A DNA stretch of 64,000 nt from Klenkia marina (GTDB lineage: Bacteria > Actinomycetota > Actinomycetes > Mycobacteriales > Geodermatophilaceae): positions 372,001 through 436,000 of the forward strand of contig NZ_FMUH01000003.1 of assembly GCF_900101025.1 (NCBI RefSeq). Reading direction: 5' to 3'. Under the pieces are notes generated by a model, which saw nothing but the letters and a program-made list of their open reading frames with translations, was not told where the DNA came from and did no database searches. A program made the translations under genes and the position numbers. Of the stretch, positions 19,364-28,112 are shown piece after piece (the stretch's first letter is position 1; the number at the start of each line of letters is the position of its first letter).

Positions 19364-21165
19364 CCGCCACCGTCCCGGCCGCCCTGGAGGACCGGCCCAC
19401 CGAGTCCGCCACCGCGACCCTGCGGCGCGGCCTGCGGATGATGCCCGAGTTCCGGCGCGGCCTGCCCGCCACCTTCGCCCTCGCCCTGGTGGCGACCGCC
19501 GGCCGCGTGGTCGTGCCGATCGCGGTGCAGCAGACCCTCGACCGCGGGCTCGGTGCCGCCGGGGGGCCCGACATCCCGCTGGTGCGCGAACTGGTCGCGG
19601 TGTGCGCGCTGGTCGTGCTGGTCACCGCCGTGGCGGTGTACCGGATGAACGTCCGGCTGTTCCGCACCACCGAGACCGCGCTGGCCAACCTGCGCACCCG
19701 GGCCTTCCGGCACGTGCACGACCTGTCGGTGCTGCACCAGCAGGGCCAGCGCCGCGGCACCCTGGTCTCCCGGGTCACCAGCGACGTCGACCAGCTGTCG
19801 GTCTTCATGCAGTGGGGCGGCGTGCTCGGACTGGTCAGCCTCGGCCAGCTCGTGGTCGCCACCGTCGTGATGGCGGTCTACTCCTGGCAGCTCACCCTGC
19901 TCGTGCTGGTCTGCTTCGTGCCGCTGGGCTACGCGGTGAAGTGGTTCGCGAAGCGGCTGGCCGAGGTCTACGGCGTGGTGCGCGAGCGGGTCGGCGACGT
20001 CCTGGCCGCGGTGGGGGAGTCCGTCGTCGGGGCCCCGACGGTGCGTGCGTACGGCATCCGCGGGCGCACCGCCGCCCGCATCGACACCGCCATCGACCAG
20101 CACTACCGCGCCTCGGTGCACGCCCAGCGGGTCACCGCCGGCGTCTACGTCAGCGGTGAGTTCGTCGCCGCCGTGGCCAACGCGGCGGTGGTCGTGGTCG
20201 GCGTGCTCCTCGGCGTGGCCGGGGAGATCTCCGCCGGCACGCTCGTGGCCTTCCTGTTCCTGGTCACCCTGTTCGTCGCGCCGGTGCAGACCGCCAGCGA
20301 GGTGCTCAACGAGGCGCAGAACGCCGTGGCCGGCTTCCGGCGGGTGCTCGACGTCCTGGACACCGAGCCCGACGTCCGCGACCCCGAGGACGGCGTGCAG
20401 CTGCCGCCGGGCCCGCTCGGGGTGCGCTTCGACCACGTCACCTTCCGGTACGCCCCCGGGGCCCGCGCCGCGCTCGAGGACGTCGACCTGGAGATCGCCC
20501 CGCGCACCCGGGTGGCCGTGGTCGGCGAGACCGGCTCGGGCAAGACCACGTTCGCCAAGCTGCTCACCCGGCTCATGGACCCGGCCGAGGGCCGGGTGCT
20601 GGTCGGCGGCGTGCCGCTGCACCGGGTGGCGTTCTCCTCCCTGCGCGAGCGGGTGGTGATGGTGCCCCAGGACGGCTTCCTGTTCGACGCCTCGGTGGCC
20701 GACAACGTGCGCTACGGCAAGCCGGGCATGACCGACGCCCACGTCACCGCGGCCTTCGACGAGCTCGGCCTGGGCGCATGGGTCGAGGGCCTGCCCGACG
20801 GCGTGGCCACCCCGGTGGGCCAGCGCGGCGAGTCGTTGTCGGCGGGGGAGCGCCAGCTGGTCGCCGTGGCCCGCGCCTACGTGGCCGACCCCGACCTGCT
20901 CGTGCTCGACGAGGCCACCAGCGCCGTCGACCCGGCCACCGAGGCCCGGCTCACCCGGGCGCTGGACACGCTCACCGACGGCCGGACGACGATCACCATC
21001 GCGCACCGGCTCTCCACCGCGGAGCGGGCCGACGAGGTGCTGGTGGTCGAGGCTGGGCGGGTCGTGCAGCGGGGCAGCCACCGCGAGCTGGTCGACGTCC
21101 CCGGGGTGTACGCCGGCCTGCACGCCTCGTGGCGGCGGGCCTCCGGCGCGGCCGCGACCGTCTGA
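19360..21165 (+). CDS. ABC exporter half-transporter with canonical ATP site
   Basis: A 601-residue partner of the preceding subunit, with six membrane segments and a C-terminal ATPase. Walker A is GETGSGKTT, Walker B LLVLDEATSAVD with the catalytic Glu, and the H-loop TITIAHRLSTAERAD is normal. Its signature motif is altered to LSAGERQ. In a heterodimer this weak signature faces the degenerate Walker B of the partner, while its own good Walker B faces the partner's LSGGQ. That gives one working and one non-hydrolysing site. ATG 19360 overlaps the upstream stop by four bases. Cargo unknown; the family moves lipids, peptides or drugs. Confidence 0.94.
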   Translation: MTATVPAALEDRPTESATATLRRGLRMMPEFRRGLPATFALALVATAGRVVVPIAVQQTLDRGLGAAGGPDIPLVRELVAVCALVVLVTAVAVYRMNVRLFRTTETALANLRTRAFRHVHDLSVLHQQGQRRGTLVSRVTSDVDQLSVFMQWGGVLGLVSLGQLVVATVVMAVYSWQLTLLVLVCFVPLGYAVKWFAKRLAEVYGVVRERVGDVLAAVGESVVGAPTVRAYGIRGRTAARIDTAIDQHYRASVHAQRVTAGVYVSGEFVAAVANAAVVVVGVLLGVAGEISAGTLVAFLFLVTLFVAPVQTASEVLNEAQNAVAGFRRVLDVLDTEPDVRDPEDGVQLPPGPLGVRFDHVTFRYAPGARAALEDVDLEIAPRTRVAVVGETGSGKTTFAKLLTRLMDPAEGRVLVGGVPLHRVAFSSLRERVVMVPQDGFLFDASVADNVRYGKPGMTDAHVTAAFDELGLGAWVEGLPDGVATPVGQRGESLSAGERQLVAVARAYVADPDLLVLDEATSAVDPATEARLTRALDTLTDGRTTITIAHRLSTAERADEVLVVEAGRVVQRGSHRELVDVPGVYAGLHASWRRASGAAATV

Positions 21166-21178
21166 GGCCGCGGACCCC

Positions 21179-21184
21179 TACGGT
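21179..21184 (+). promoter_or_regulatory. -10 box (TACGGT), leaderless
   Basis: TACGGT ends 7 bases before ATG 21192, just after the ABC operon stop. Confidence 0.55.
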
Positions 21185-21191
21185 CTGCGGC

Positions 21192-21611
21192 ATGACGCAG
21201 CCCGTTCCCGTCCGCCGGCTCCCGCCGATCCCCGCGGGCATCGCCGCGCTGTGCGGCCTGCTCGGGGCCCTGCCGGTGGCGGTGTTCTCGTTCATCGCCG
21301 GGGTCTTCGCGCTGGCCGGGCAGGTGTGGGTGGGCGTGCTGCTGAGCGCGGTCCCCGCGGCGGTCGCCGTGGTCATCGCGGTGGGGGCCGTGCTGCTGCT
21401 GATGGGCCGGTCGTGGGTGGTGCTCGTGGTCGGCGCGGTGCTCACGCTCGGCCTGGTGGTGTGGGCGGTGGCCTACGGGGCCGCCGACGACGACCCGGTC
21501 TCGCTGGCCGTCCTGGTCGGCGGCCCGCTGCTGGCCGCGGTGCTGGGCTCCCTGCCGTCGGTGCGGGCGTGGGTCGCCGCCCGCCGTGCCGAGCGGGGCG
21601 CCCGGGTCTGA
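21192..21611 (+). CDS. Four-segment membrane protein of unknown function
   Basis: A 139-residue protein. After a short N-terminus (MTQPVPVRRLPPIPAG) there are four hydrophobic segments: about residues 17-40, 43-66, 70-94 and 100-121. A basic tail follows (WVAARRAERGARV). No family is recognised. The ATG is fixed by the -10 box 7 bases upstream. Its stop codon lies in the loop of a strong hairpin shared with the convergent cupin gene. Confidence 0.75.
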   Translation: MTQPVPVRRLPPIPAGIAALCGLLGALPVAVFSFIAGVFALAGQVWVGVLLSAVPAAVAVVIAVGAVLLLMGRSWVVLVVGAVLTLGLVVWAVAYGAADDDPVSLAVLVGGPLLAAVLGSLPSVRAWVAARRAERGARV

Positions 21612-21624
21612 CCCCGGGCGCCCC
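21595..21624. terminator. Bidirectional terminator hairpin
   Basis: A perfect 12-bp G+C stem, GGGGCGCCCGGG (21595-21606) with CCCGGGCGCCCC (21613-21624), and a 6-base loop that contains the stop codon of the plus-strand gene. It lies between convergent genes and has no T-run. Confidence 0.7.
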
Positions 21625-21632
21625 GGCAGTCC

Positions 21633-22037
21633 TCAGGCCGGGGGCTCGTCCTGGCCGGACTCCTCGAGCTCGTCGGCCTCCTCCTTGGTGTGGTGCACCG
21701 CGCCGTCGGCGTGGTCGGCCGGGCCGTAGACGGTGTAGAGCACCCACGGGTTGGGGCCGTCGTTGACGAAGTTGTGCTTCGTCCCGGCGGGGACGACGAC
21801 GATGTCGCCCGGCTTGACCGTCTTGGTCGAGCCCTCGATCACGGCCTTCCCGATGCCGCTGACGAAGCTGAGGATCTGGTCGTTCTCGTCGTGGACCTCC
21901 TCGCCGATCTCCCCGCCCGGCGGGATCGTCATGATCACCAGCTGAGTGTGCTCGCCGGTCCAGAGCACCCGACGGAAGTCGGCGCTCTTCTCGGCCACGG
22001 TCGCGATGTCGAAGTGCACGATGTCCTTGCTAGCCAT
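21633..22037 (-). CDS. Cupin domain protein
   Basis: A 134-residue single-domain cupin. Motif 1 is in GGEIGEEVHDENDQILSFVSG, with one His and acidic residues rather than the usual His-X-His. Motif 2 is PGDIVVVPAGTKHNFVND. It probably binds a metal and a small ligand, but no reaction is predictable. The tail is very acidic and Glu-rich (EEADELEESGQDEPPA). The start at ATG 22037 is set by the near-perfect ribosome site AAGGAGGT just upstream; a longer frame from 22070 is less likely. Confidence 0.88.
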   Translation of the reverse strand: MASKDIVHFDIATVAEKSADFRRVLWTGEHTQLVIMTIPPGGEIGEEVHDENDQILSFVSGIGKAVIEGSTKTVKPGDIVVVPAGTKHNFVNDGPNPWVLYTVYGPADHADGAVHHTKEEADELEESGQDEPPA

Positions 22038-22097
22038 GGCACCTCCTTGCCCCGCGGGGATGTGGATCATTCACGGACCCCGTCCAGCCCGGGCCCC

Positions 22098-22103
22098 TAC
22101 GCT
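22098..22103 (+). promoter_or_regulatory. -10 box (TACGCT), leaderless
   Basis: TACGCT ends 8 bases before ATG 22112. Confidence 0.5.
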
Positions 22104-22111
22104 GCGGGCCC

Positions 22112-22570
22112 ATGGCGAAGCAGTCCCGCACCGCACCCGTGCGGCGCTCCCCGAAGGCCGCCCGTCCGCAGCGCCCGGTGACCCCGGTCGCCGAACGGCC
22201 CGTCGCCGCGGTGTGCGCGGCGGTCTTCGGCGTGCTGGTCGCCGCCGAGGTGCTCTACCTGACCTGGCTGCTGGCCGAGCCCGACGCCGACCTCGTGGGC
22301 GTGCCCGGGTGGCTGGTCGGCGTCCTGGTGGCGGTCGCGCTGTGGCCGCTGGCCGGCGCGGTGCTCGTGGTGCTCGGCCGGCGGTGGGGCTGGGCCGTGC
22401 TGGTCACCGGCAGCCTGCTGCCGCTGCTCGGGTTGCTGGCCGTGGCCGTGCTGTTCGGCTCCCTGGGTGCCGGCACGGCCACGTGGTGGGCGGTGCTGCT
22501 GGCGGTCGGTCCGCTGGGCGGGCTGGTGCTGGGCGCGCAGCGCTCGGTGCGGGAGTGGACGGGTCGCTAG
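22112..22570 (+). CDS. Small membrane protein of unknown function
   Basis: A 152-residue protein with a basic N-terminus (MAKQSRTAPVRRSPKAARP) and four hydrophobic segments, the first being VAAVCAAVFGVLVAAEVLYLTWLL split around residue 40. The others lie at about 64-86, 93-116 and 122-141. It ends in a short charged tail (RSVREWTGR). No conserved family was recognised. Its TAG stop forms the first half of the -10 box of the next gene. Confidence 0.75.
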   Translation: MAKQSRTAPVRRSPKAARPQRPVTPVAERPVAAVCAAVFGVLVAAEVLYLTWLLAEPDADLVGVPGWLVGVLVAVALWPLAGAVLVVLGRRWGWAVLVTGSLLPLLGLLAVAVLFGSLGAGTATWWAVLLAVGPLGGLVLGAQRSVREWTGR

Positions 22571-22573
22571 CCT
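22568..22573 (+). promoter_or_regulatory. -10 box (TAGCCT) overlapping a stop codon, leaderless
   Basis: TAGCCT ends 7 bases before GTG 22581. Its first three bases are the stop codon of the upstream gene. Confidence 0.55.
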
Positions 22574-22580
22574 CGGTGCC

Positions 22581-24239
22581 GTGACCACCGACACAGCCGA
22601 CGTCGTCGTCGTCGGGGCCGGGCTCGCCGGTCTCGTCGCCACCGCCGAGCTCGCCGACGCCGGCAAGCGGGTGCTGCTGCTGGACGCCGAGCCCGAGCAG
22701 AACCTGGGGGGTCAGGCGTTCTGGAGCTTCGGCGGCCTGTTCCTCGTCGACTCGCCCGAGCAGCGCCGCCTCCGGGTGCACGACTCCCTCGAGCTCGCCC
22801 GGCAGGACTGGCTGGGCACCGCCGGCTTCGACCGGCCCGAGGACCACTGGCCGAGGGCCTGGGCCGAGGCCTACCTGCAGTTCGCCGCGGGGGAGAAGCG
22901 CTCGTGGCTGCACCAGCAGGGCGTGCGGTTCTTCCCGGTCGTCGGCTGGGCCGAGCGCGGTGGGTACACCGCCACCGGCCACGGCAACTCCGTGCCCCGG
23001 TTCCACATCACCTGGGGCACCGGCCCCGGCGTCCTCGCGCCCTTCGAGCGACGGGTCCGCGAGGCGGCCGCCCGCGGGCTCGTCGAGTTCCGGTTCCGGC
23101 ACCGGGTCACCGGGCTCGTGACCTCCGGCGGCGCCGTCACCGGGGTGCGCGGCGAGGTGCTCGAGCCCGACGACGCCCCCCGCGGCGAGGCCACCTCGCG
23201 CACCGCCGCGGGGGAGTTCGAGATCGCCGCGCAGGCCGTCGTCCTCACCTCCGGCGGCATCGGGGCCAACCACGACATGGTGCGTCGCAACTGGCCCGCC
23301 CGGCTGGGGCCGGCGCCGCAGCGGCTGCTCTCCGGCGTGCCGGCGCACGTCGACGGGTCGGGGCTGGCACTGGCCGAGCGGGCCGGGGCCAGCGTGGTCA
23401 ACCCCGACCGCATGTGGCACTACACCGAGGGCATCGAGAACCACTCGCCGATCTGGGCCCGGCACGGCATCCGCATCCTGCCCGGCCCCAGCTCGCTGTG
23501 GCTGGACGCCACCGGTCGGCGGTTGCCCGTCCCGCTCTACCCGGGCTTCGACACCCTCGGCACGCTCGCCCACATCGGCACCACCGGGTACGAGCACACC
23601 TGGTTCGTGCTCGACCAGAAGATCGTGGAGAAGGAGTTCACGCTCTCGGGCTCCGAGCAGAACCCCGACCTCACCGGCAAGGACCTCAAGCTGCTGCTCA
23701 CCCGGGTCCGCAAGGGTGCGGCGGCCCCGGTCCAGGCGTTCCTGGACTCCGGCGTCGACTTCGTGACGGCGACGACGGTCGGCGAGCTGGTGGAGGGCAT
23801 GAACCGGGTCACCGGTGGCACCCCGCGGTTGGACCCCGCCGTCGTCGAGGCCGAGGTCGTGGCCCGCGACCGCGAGATGGCCAACACCTTCTCCAAGGAC
23901 GGCCAGGTCACCGCCATCCGGGCGGCGCGCAGGTTCCTGGGCGACAAGCTCATCCGGGTGGTGCCGCCGCACCGCATGCTCGACCCGGCGAACGGCCCGC
24001 TCATCGCCGTCCGGCTCAACCTGCTGACCCGCAAGACCCTCGGCGGGCTGGAGACCGACCTGTCCGGTCGGGTGCTGCAGCCCGGCGGCGAGGTGTTCGA
24101 GGGCCTGTACGCCGCGGGCGAGGTGTCCGGCTTCGGCGGCGGCGGGATGCACGGCTACCGCTCGCTGGAGGGCACCTTCCTCGGCGGCTGCATCTTCTCG
24201 GGCCGGGTGGCCGGCCGGGCCGTCGCCGCCGCTCTGTAG
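22581..24239 (+). CDS. FAD-binding dehydrogenase (KstD/fumarate reductase flavoprotein type)
   Basis: A 552-residue flavoprotein. The N-terminal dinucleotide fold is clear: TADVVVVGAGLAGLVATAELADAGKRVLLLD, given here by its core VVVGAGLAGLVA. The FAD-binding C-terminal block is GLYAAGEVSGFGGGGMHGYR followed by SLEGTFLGGCIFSGRVAGR. It belongs to the actinobacterial FAD-binding dehydrogenase group related to 3-ketosteroid delta-1-dehydrogenase and fumarate reductase flavoprotein. The actual substrate is unknown, and no steroid genes are nearby. GTG 22581 is fixed by the -10 box 7 bases upstream. It is convergent with the diguanylate cyclase gene. Confidence 0.9.
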   Translation: MTTDTADVVVVGAGLAGLVATAELADAGKRVLLLDAEPEQNLGGQAFWSFGGLFLVDSPEQRRLRVHDSLELARQDWLGTAGFDRPEDHWPRAWAEAYLQFAAGEKRSWLHQQGVRFFPVVGWAERGGYTATGHGNSVPRFHITWGTGPGVLAPFERRVREAAARGLVEFRFRHRVTGLVTSGGAVTGVRGEVLEPDDAPRGEATSRTAAGEFEIAAQAVVLTSGGIGANHDMVRRNWPARLGPAPQRLLSGVPAHVDGSGLALAERAGASVVNPDRMWHYTEGIENHSPIWARHGIRILPGPSSLWLDATGRRLPVPLYPGFDTLGTLAHIGTTGYEHTWFVLDQKIVEKEFTLSGSEQNPDLTGKDLKLLLTRVRKGAAAPVQAFLDSGVDFVTATTVGELVEGMNRVTGGTPRLDPAVVEAEVVARDREMANTFSKDGQVTAIRAARRFLGDKLIRVVPPHRMLDPANGPLIAVRLNLLTRKTLGGLETDLSGRVLQPGGEVFEGLYAAGEVSGFGGGGMHGYRSLEGTFLGGCIFSGRVAGRAVAAAL

Positions 24240-24248
24240 CAGCCGCAG

Positions 24249-24281
24249 CCGCAACCGGGCCGCAACCGGGTCGCAGCCGGG
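24249..24281. repeat. Three 11-bp tandem repeats between convergent genes
   Basis: CCGCAACCGGG (24249-24259), CCGCAACCGGG (24260-24270) and TCGCAGCCGGG (24271-24281): two perfect copies and one with two changes. Unit length equals that of the array at 5188-5220, but the sequence differs. Confidence 0.8.
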
Positions 24282-24301
24282 CCGTGGCGGGCCGCCGCCG
24301 G

Positions 24302-25426
24302 TCAGCCGGCGTCGGCCACCCGGTCGCGGCCGTCGGCCTTGGCCCGGAACAGGGCGGCGTCGGCGACGGCCACCGCGTCGGCGACGGCCTGCGCGGCGGC
24401 GACGTCGCTCCCCGGCTCGGGGTGAGCGCCGTGCACGCCCAGGCTGAGCGTCAGCCCCGAAGCCGGGTCGTCGGCGTCGGCGCCGGCCCGCAGCTCGCGG
24501 GCCGCGGTCAGCAGCCCGGTGGCCAGCTCGCCGGCGCCCGCGTCGTCCGTGCCCGGCAGCAGGAGGCCGAACTCGTCGCCACCCAGCCGGGCGGCCAGGT
24601 CGCCCGGACGGCGCAGCGTGCCCCGGAGCAGGCCGGCGACGTGCTCGAGCGCGCGGTCCCCGCCCGGGTGCCCGAAGGCCTCGTTGAGCTGCTTGAAGTG
24701 GTCGACGTCGACCAGCACGAGGCCCAGCGGCGTGCCGGTGCGGGCCGCGCGGGCCCACTCCCGGGTCAGCGCCGACTCCCAGGCCCGCCGGTTGGGCAGG
24801 CCCGTCACCGGGTCGTGGGAGGAGAGGCGTGCCAGCTCCTCGGTCTGCGCGAACAGCAACCGGGCCTGGGCCGCGACCCGGTGGGCCGCGGCCAGCCCCA
24901 CCAGGTTCACCGAGGCGACCATCGCGACCGCCGTGGTGAGGTCCCGGCCGTCGACGGCGGAGGTGCTGGCCGCCAGCAGGCTCGCCACCGACCACGCCGG
25001 CACCAGGGTGGCCGTCACGGGGAACGGCAGCCGGGCGTGCAGGCACAGCACGGCCGCGGTCTGCAGGCTCAGCAGGACCCACCCCGTGGGGGTCCGGTCA
25101 CCGCCGAGCGCGAGGGCGACCACGGCGTAGACGACGAACCCGCCCACGAGCGCGCGTGCGGTCGTGCGGTAGCTGGCGGTGCGGCGCACCAGCACCGCCA
25201 GGACCACGCTGGCCGTGCCGACGACGACGTGGTCGCTGAGCGCCACGAGCCCCCAGGCCGGCCCGCGCACGAGGTTGACCACGAAGAAGACCGCGTTGTA
25301 GGCGAGCACCAGCCCGGCGACCAGCTGCACGTCGCGCCGGAGCCCGGGCAGCTGGGTGGCCAGGAAGCGGTCCTCCTGCGCCGGGTCGACCAGCCGCGCC
25401 GAGCGGGGGTTCAGCGCGGCGGGCAC
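24302..25426 (-). CDS. Membrane diguanylate cyclase (GGDEF)
   Basis: A 374-residue protein predicted to make cyclic di-GMP from two GTP. The N-terminal part (about 33-180) has around six hydrophobic segments forming an unassigned membrane sensor. A short helix leads into the GGDEF domain (about 200-365). The active site GGDEF is at 282-286. An RXXD product-inhibition site (RPGD, 273-276) sits exactly five residues before it, so the enzyme should be feedback-inhibited. The start is GTG 25426. The gene diverges from hisI across 113 bases. No EAL partner is nearby. Confidence 0.93.
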   Translation of the reverse strand: MPAALNPRSARLVDPAQEDRFLATQLPGLRRDVQLVAGLVLAYNAVFFVVNLVRGPAWGLVALSDHVVVGTASVVLAVLVRRTASYRTTARALVGGFVVYAVVALALGGDRTPTGWVLLSLQTAAVLCLHARLPFPVTATLVPAWSVASLLAASTSAVDGRDLTTAVAMVASVNLVGLAAAHRVAAQARLLFAQTEELARLSSHDPVTGLPNRRAWESALTREWARAARTGTPLGLVLVDVDHFKQLNEAFGHPGGDRALEHVAGLLRGTLRRPGDLAARLGGDEFGLLLPGTDDAGAGELATGLLTAARELRAGADADDPASGLTLSLGVHGAHPEPGSDVAAAQAVADAVAVADAALFRAKADGRDRVADAG

Positions 25427-25539
25427 AGCTCATGATGGGCACGGGTGCGTTGTGCGCAACCGGGGGGCCCTGCGGGCCGTCGCCGCGGGGCCGGGCCACC
25501 CGGTCGGGGACCCACCGCCGGGCTGCCAGACTGGAGGGC

Positions 25540-25896
25540 GTGCCCCCAGCCCTCGCCCCCGCGGTCGCCGACCTGCTGCGCCGCAGCCCCGACGGCCTGG
25601 TGGCCGCGGTCGCCCAGCAGCACGACACCGGTGAGGTGCTGATGCTGGCCTGGATGGACGACGAGGCGCTGCGCCGCACGCTGAGCACCGGGCAGGCCAC
25701 CTACTGGTCGCGCAGCCGCGGCGAGTACTGGGTCAAGGGCGCCACCTCCGGCCACCACCAGGCCGTGCGCGAGGTGCGGCTGGACTGCGACGGCGACGCC
25801 CTGCTGCTGCTGGTCGACCAGACCGGCCCGGCCTGCCACACCGGCGAGCGCTCGTGCTTCCACCGCCCGCTGGAGGTGTCCCGTGCGGCTGGGTGA
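25540..25896 (+). CDS. hisI: Phosphoribosyl-AMP cyclohydrolase
   Basis: Third-step histidine enzyme that opens the purine ring of PR-AMP; a zinc protein. It has 118 residues, the monofunctional HisI form without HisE. Seen are [35 protein letters not shown], and the metal cysteines in [20 protein letters not shown] and GERSCF. GTG 25540 is preceded by GGAGG (25533-25537) and is preferred to upstream ATGs without similarity. It overlaps the start of trpE by 14 bases, so the histidine and tryptophan genes are physically coupled here. Confidence 0.95.
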   Translation: MPPALAPAVADLLRRSPDGLVAAVAQQHDTGEVLMLAWMDDEALRRTLSTGQATYWSRSRGEYWVKGATSGHHQAVREVRLDCDGDALLLLVDQTGPACHTGERSCFHRPLEVSRAAG

Positions 25897-27382
25897 GACC
25901 ACCCCGTTCGACCAGCTGGGGGCCGGCCCGGTCGTCCCGGTGACCCGCCGGCTGCTGGCCGACTCCGAGACCGCCGTCGGCATCTACCGCAAGCTGGCCG
26001 GCAACCGGCCGGGCACCGTGCTGCTCGAGTCCGCCGAGCAGGGGAAGCAGTGGGCCCGGTACAGCTTCGTGGGCGTGCGCAGCGCCGGGGTGCTGACCGA
26101 GGTCGGGGGCCGAGCCCGGTGGCTCGGGGACACCCTGCCGGGGACCACCGACGACCTGCCCGCCGACCCCCTCGACGCCGTCCGCACCCTGGCCCGGCGG
26201 CTGCGCACCCCGCGCGCCCCGGGGCTGCCCCCGTTGACCGGGGGCCTGGTCGGCTACCTGGGCTACGACGTCGTCCGCCGGCTCGAGCGGCTGCCCGCCA
26301 CCGCCACCGACGACCTCGGCATGCCCGAGCTGGCGCTGAGCCTGGTCACCGACCTGGCGGTGCTCGACCACCACGACGCCACCGTGCTGCTCATCGCCAA
26401 CGCGTTCAGCACCACCCGCGAGGCCTACGACGACGCCGTGGCCCGCCTCGACGCGATGGCCGCCGACCTCACCCAGGCCGCGCCGCCCGGGGTCGCCGCC
26501 CTGGTCACCGCCGACCCGGCGACGGTCTACGACGGCGTCACCAGCAACATGGCCCCCGGGGAGTTCGAGGCCGGGGTCGAGGCCGTGCGCGAGCACGTGC
26601 GCGCCGGCGACGTGTTCCAGACCGTGCTCGCCCAGCGCTTCAGCCGGCCCACCGACGTCGACGCCCTCGACCTGTACCGGGTGCTGCGGGCCAGCAACCC
26701 CTCGCCGTACATGTACCTGCTCCGGTTCGCCGGCCGCGAGTCGCCCTTCGACGTCGTCGGTTCCTCCCCGGAGGCGCTGGTGACCGTCACCGGGGACCAC
26801 GCCGTGGTGCACCCGCCCGCCGGCACCCGGCCCCGCGGCTCGGGCCCCGAGGACGACGCCCGGCTCACCGCCGAGCTGCTCGCCGACCCCAAGGAGCGCG
26901 CCGAGCACGTCATGCTGGTCGACCTGGCCCGCAACGACCTCGGCCGCGTGTGCGTGCCGGGCACCGTCGAGGTGGCCGACTTCATGCGGGTCGAGCGGTA
27001 CAGCCACGTGATGCACCTGGTGTCCACCGTCGCGGGGCAGGTCGAGCCCGGCCGCGACGCCCTCGACGTCTTCGACGCCACCTTCCCGGCCGGCACGGTG
27101 TCCGGCGCGCCCAAGCCCCGGGCGATGGAGGTGATCGAGTCCCTCGAGCCCACCCGCCGGGCGCTCTACGCCGGCACGGTCGGGTACGTCGACGCCAGCG
27201 GCGACATGGACATGGCCATCGCCATCCGCACCGCGGTGCTGCACCAGGGCACCGCGTACGTGCAGGCCGGCGCCGGCGTGGTGGCCGACAGCGACGCGGC
27301 CGCCGAGGAGGCCGAGACCCGGCACAAGGCCCGGGCCGTGCTGTCGGCCATCGCCACCGCCGAGGGGCTGCGCGAGCTGTGA
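25883..27382 (+). CDS. trpE: Anthranilate synthase component I
   Basis: Converts chorismate to anthranilate with the TrpG glutaminase, the first committed step to tryptophan. It has 499 residues. The N-terminal LLESAEQG motif belongs to the feedback site for tryptophan. The C-terminal chorismate-binding domain shows [67 protein letters not shown] and [12 protein letters not shown] 25883 lies inside the end of hisI. trpG is not in the window. Its stop overlaps the GTG of the following membrane protein gene. Confidence 0.97.
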   Translation: MRLGETTPFDQLGAGPVVPVTRRLLADSETAVGIYRKLAGNRPGTVLLESAEQGKQWARYSFVGVRSAGVLTEVGGRARWLGDTLPGTTDDLPADPLDAVRTLARRLRTPRAPGLPPLTGGLVGYLGYDVVRRLERLPATATDDLGMPELALSLVTDLAVLDHHDATVLLIANAFSTTREAYDDAVARLDAMAADLTQAAPPGVAALVTADPATVYDGVTSNMAPGEFEAGVEAVREHVRAGDVFQTVLAQRFSRPTDVDALDLYRVLRASNPSPYMYLLRFAGRESPFDVVGSSPEALVTVTGDHAVVHPPAGTRPRGSGPEDDARLTAELLADPKERAEHVMLVDLARNDLGRVCVPGTVEVADFMRVERYSHVMHLVSTVAGQVEPGRDALDVFDATFPAGTVSGAPKPRAMEVIESLEPTRRALYAGTVGYVDASGDMDMAIAIRTAVLHQGTAYVQAGAGVVADSDAAAEEAETRHKARAVLSAIATAEGLREL

Positions 27383-27990
27383 GCGCGCCGTCCGCCCGCC
27401 GCGAGCTCACCGTCGCGGTCGTGCTCTGCGCGGCGGCCGGCGGGCTGGCCCTGTCCGCCGGGGGCCAGCCCTGGGCCGACGTCGCGGTCACCCGTGAGGC
27501 ACCGCTGCCCCCGGTCGAGCTCGCGCTGACCGGCGGCCAGCTCGCCCCGCTCGTACCGGCGACCGGTCTGCTCCTGCTGGCCGCCGCGGTGGCGCTGTTC
27601 GCCGTCCGGGGGCGGGGCCGCACGGCGGTCGGGGTGGCCCTCGTCGCGGCCGGGCTGACCACGGCCGTCTCGGCGGTGCGGGTGCTGGTCGGGGCGGTGC
27701 AGGTCGGGCCCGCGGACCTCGGTGACCAGGTCGGCCTGCGGGGCGCCGACGTCGCCGTCGCCGTCGCCGCCGGCTGGCCGGTGCTGGGCCTGGTCGCCGG
27801 CGTGCTGGGCGTGCTGGGCGGTCTGCTCGTGGTCGCCCGGGGGCACCGCTGGCCGGGCATGGGTCAGCGCTACCAGCGCGCCGGGGCCGCCCCCCGCCGC
27901 CCGGTCACCGACGAGGACCGGCACCAGGCGGCCTGGAAGGCACTGGACGGCGGGACCGATCCCACCGACGACGACGACGCCCTGCGGTGA
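27379..27990 (+). CDS. Trp-operon-associated membrane protein (Trp_oprn_chp)
   Basis: A 203-residue membrane protein of the type found in actinobacterial trp clusters (TIGR02234/PF09534). Four hydrophobic segments are visible: AVVLCAAAGGLALSAGG near the N-terminus, then LVPATGLLLLAAAVALFAV, TAVGVALVAAGLTTAVSAV and GWPVLGLVAGVLGVLGGLLVVA. The segment GQPWADVAV after the first one is typical of the family. The C-terminal tail is hydrophilic and ends in an Asp run. GTG 27379 overlaps the trpE stop. Function unknown; conservation with trp genes suggests a link to tryptophan. Confidence 0.88.
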   Translation: MSAPSARRELTVAVVLCAAAGGLALSAGGQPWADVAVTREAPLPPVELALTGGQLAPLVPATGLLLLAAAVALFAVRGRGRTAVGVALVAAGLTTAVSAVRVLVGAVQVGPADLGDQVGLRGADVAVAVAAGWPVLGLVAGVLGVLGGLLVVARGHRWPGMGQRYQRAGAAPRRPVTDEDRHQAAWKALDGGTDPTDDDDALR

Positions 27991-28070
27991 CCCGCCCCCG
28001 GCTGCCGCGCCCGCCCGCCGACCTCTCTATGGTGTCCACACCGATCCGACCGGGTGAGGGAGCGACCCTG

Positions 28071-28112
28071 ATGAACGCCACCGCAGAGCAGACCCGGGGT
28101 ACCCGGTCGTGA
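28071..28112 (+). CDS. 13-codon leader ORF coupled to trpC
   Basis: An ATG with a good ribosome site (GAGGGAG, 28056-28062, 8 bases upstream) opens a frame encoding [13 protein letters not shown]. It stops at TGA 28110-28112, overlapping the trpC GTG at 28109 (GTGA). trpC has no ribosome site of its own, so the small frame probably serves to deliver ribosomes. It contains no Trp codon, so it is not a classical attenuation peptide. A TATGGT box at 28029-28034 could be its promoter. Confidence 0.5.
   Translation: MNATAEQTRGTRS

Noticed and set aside
22581-24239. 3-ketosteroid dehydrogenase (KstD) as a firm name
   Set aside because: The fold is shared by several flavoproteins and no steroid genes are nearby, so the specific activity cannot be claimed.
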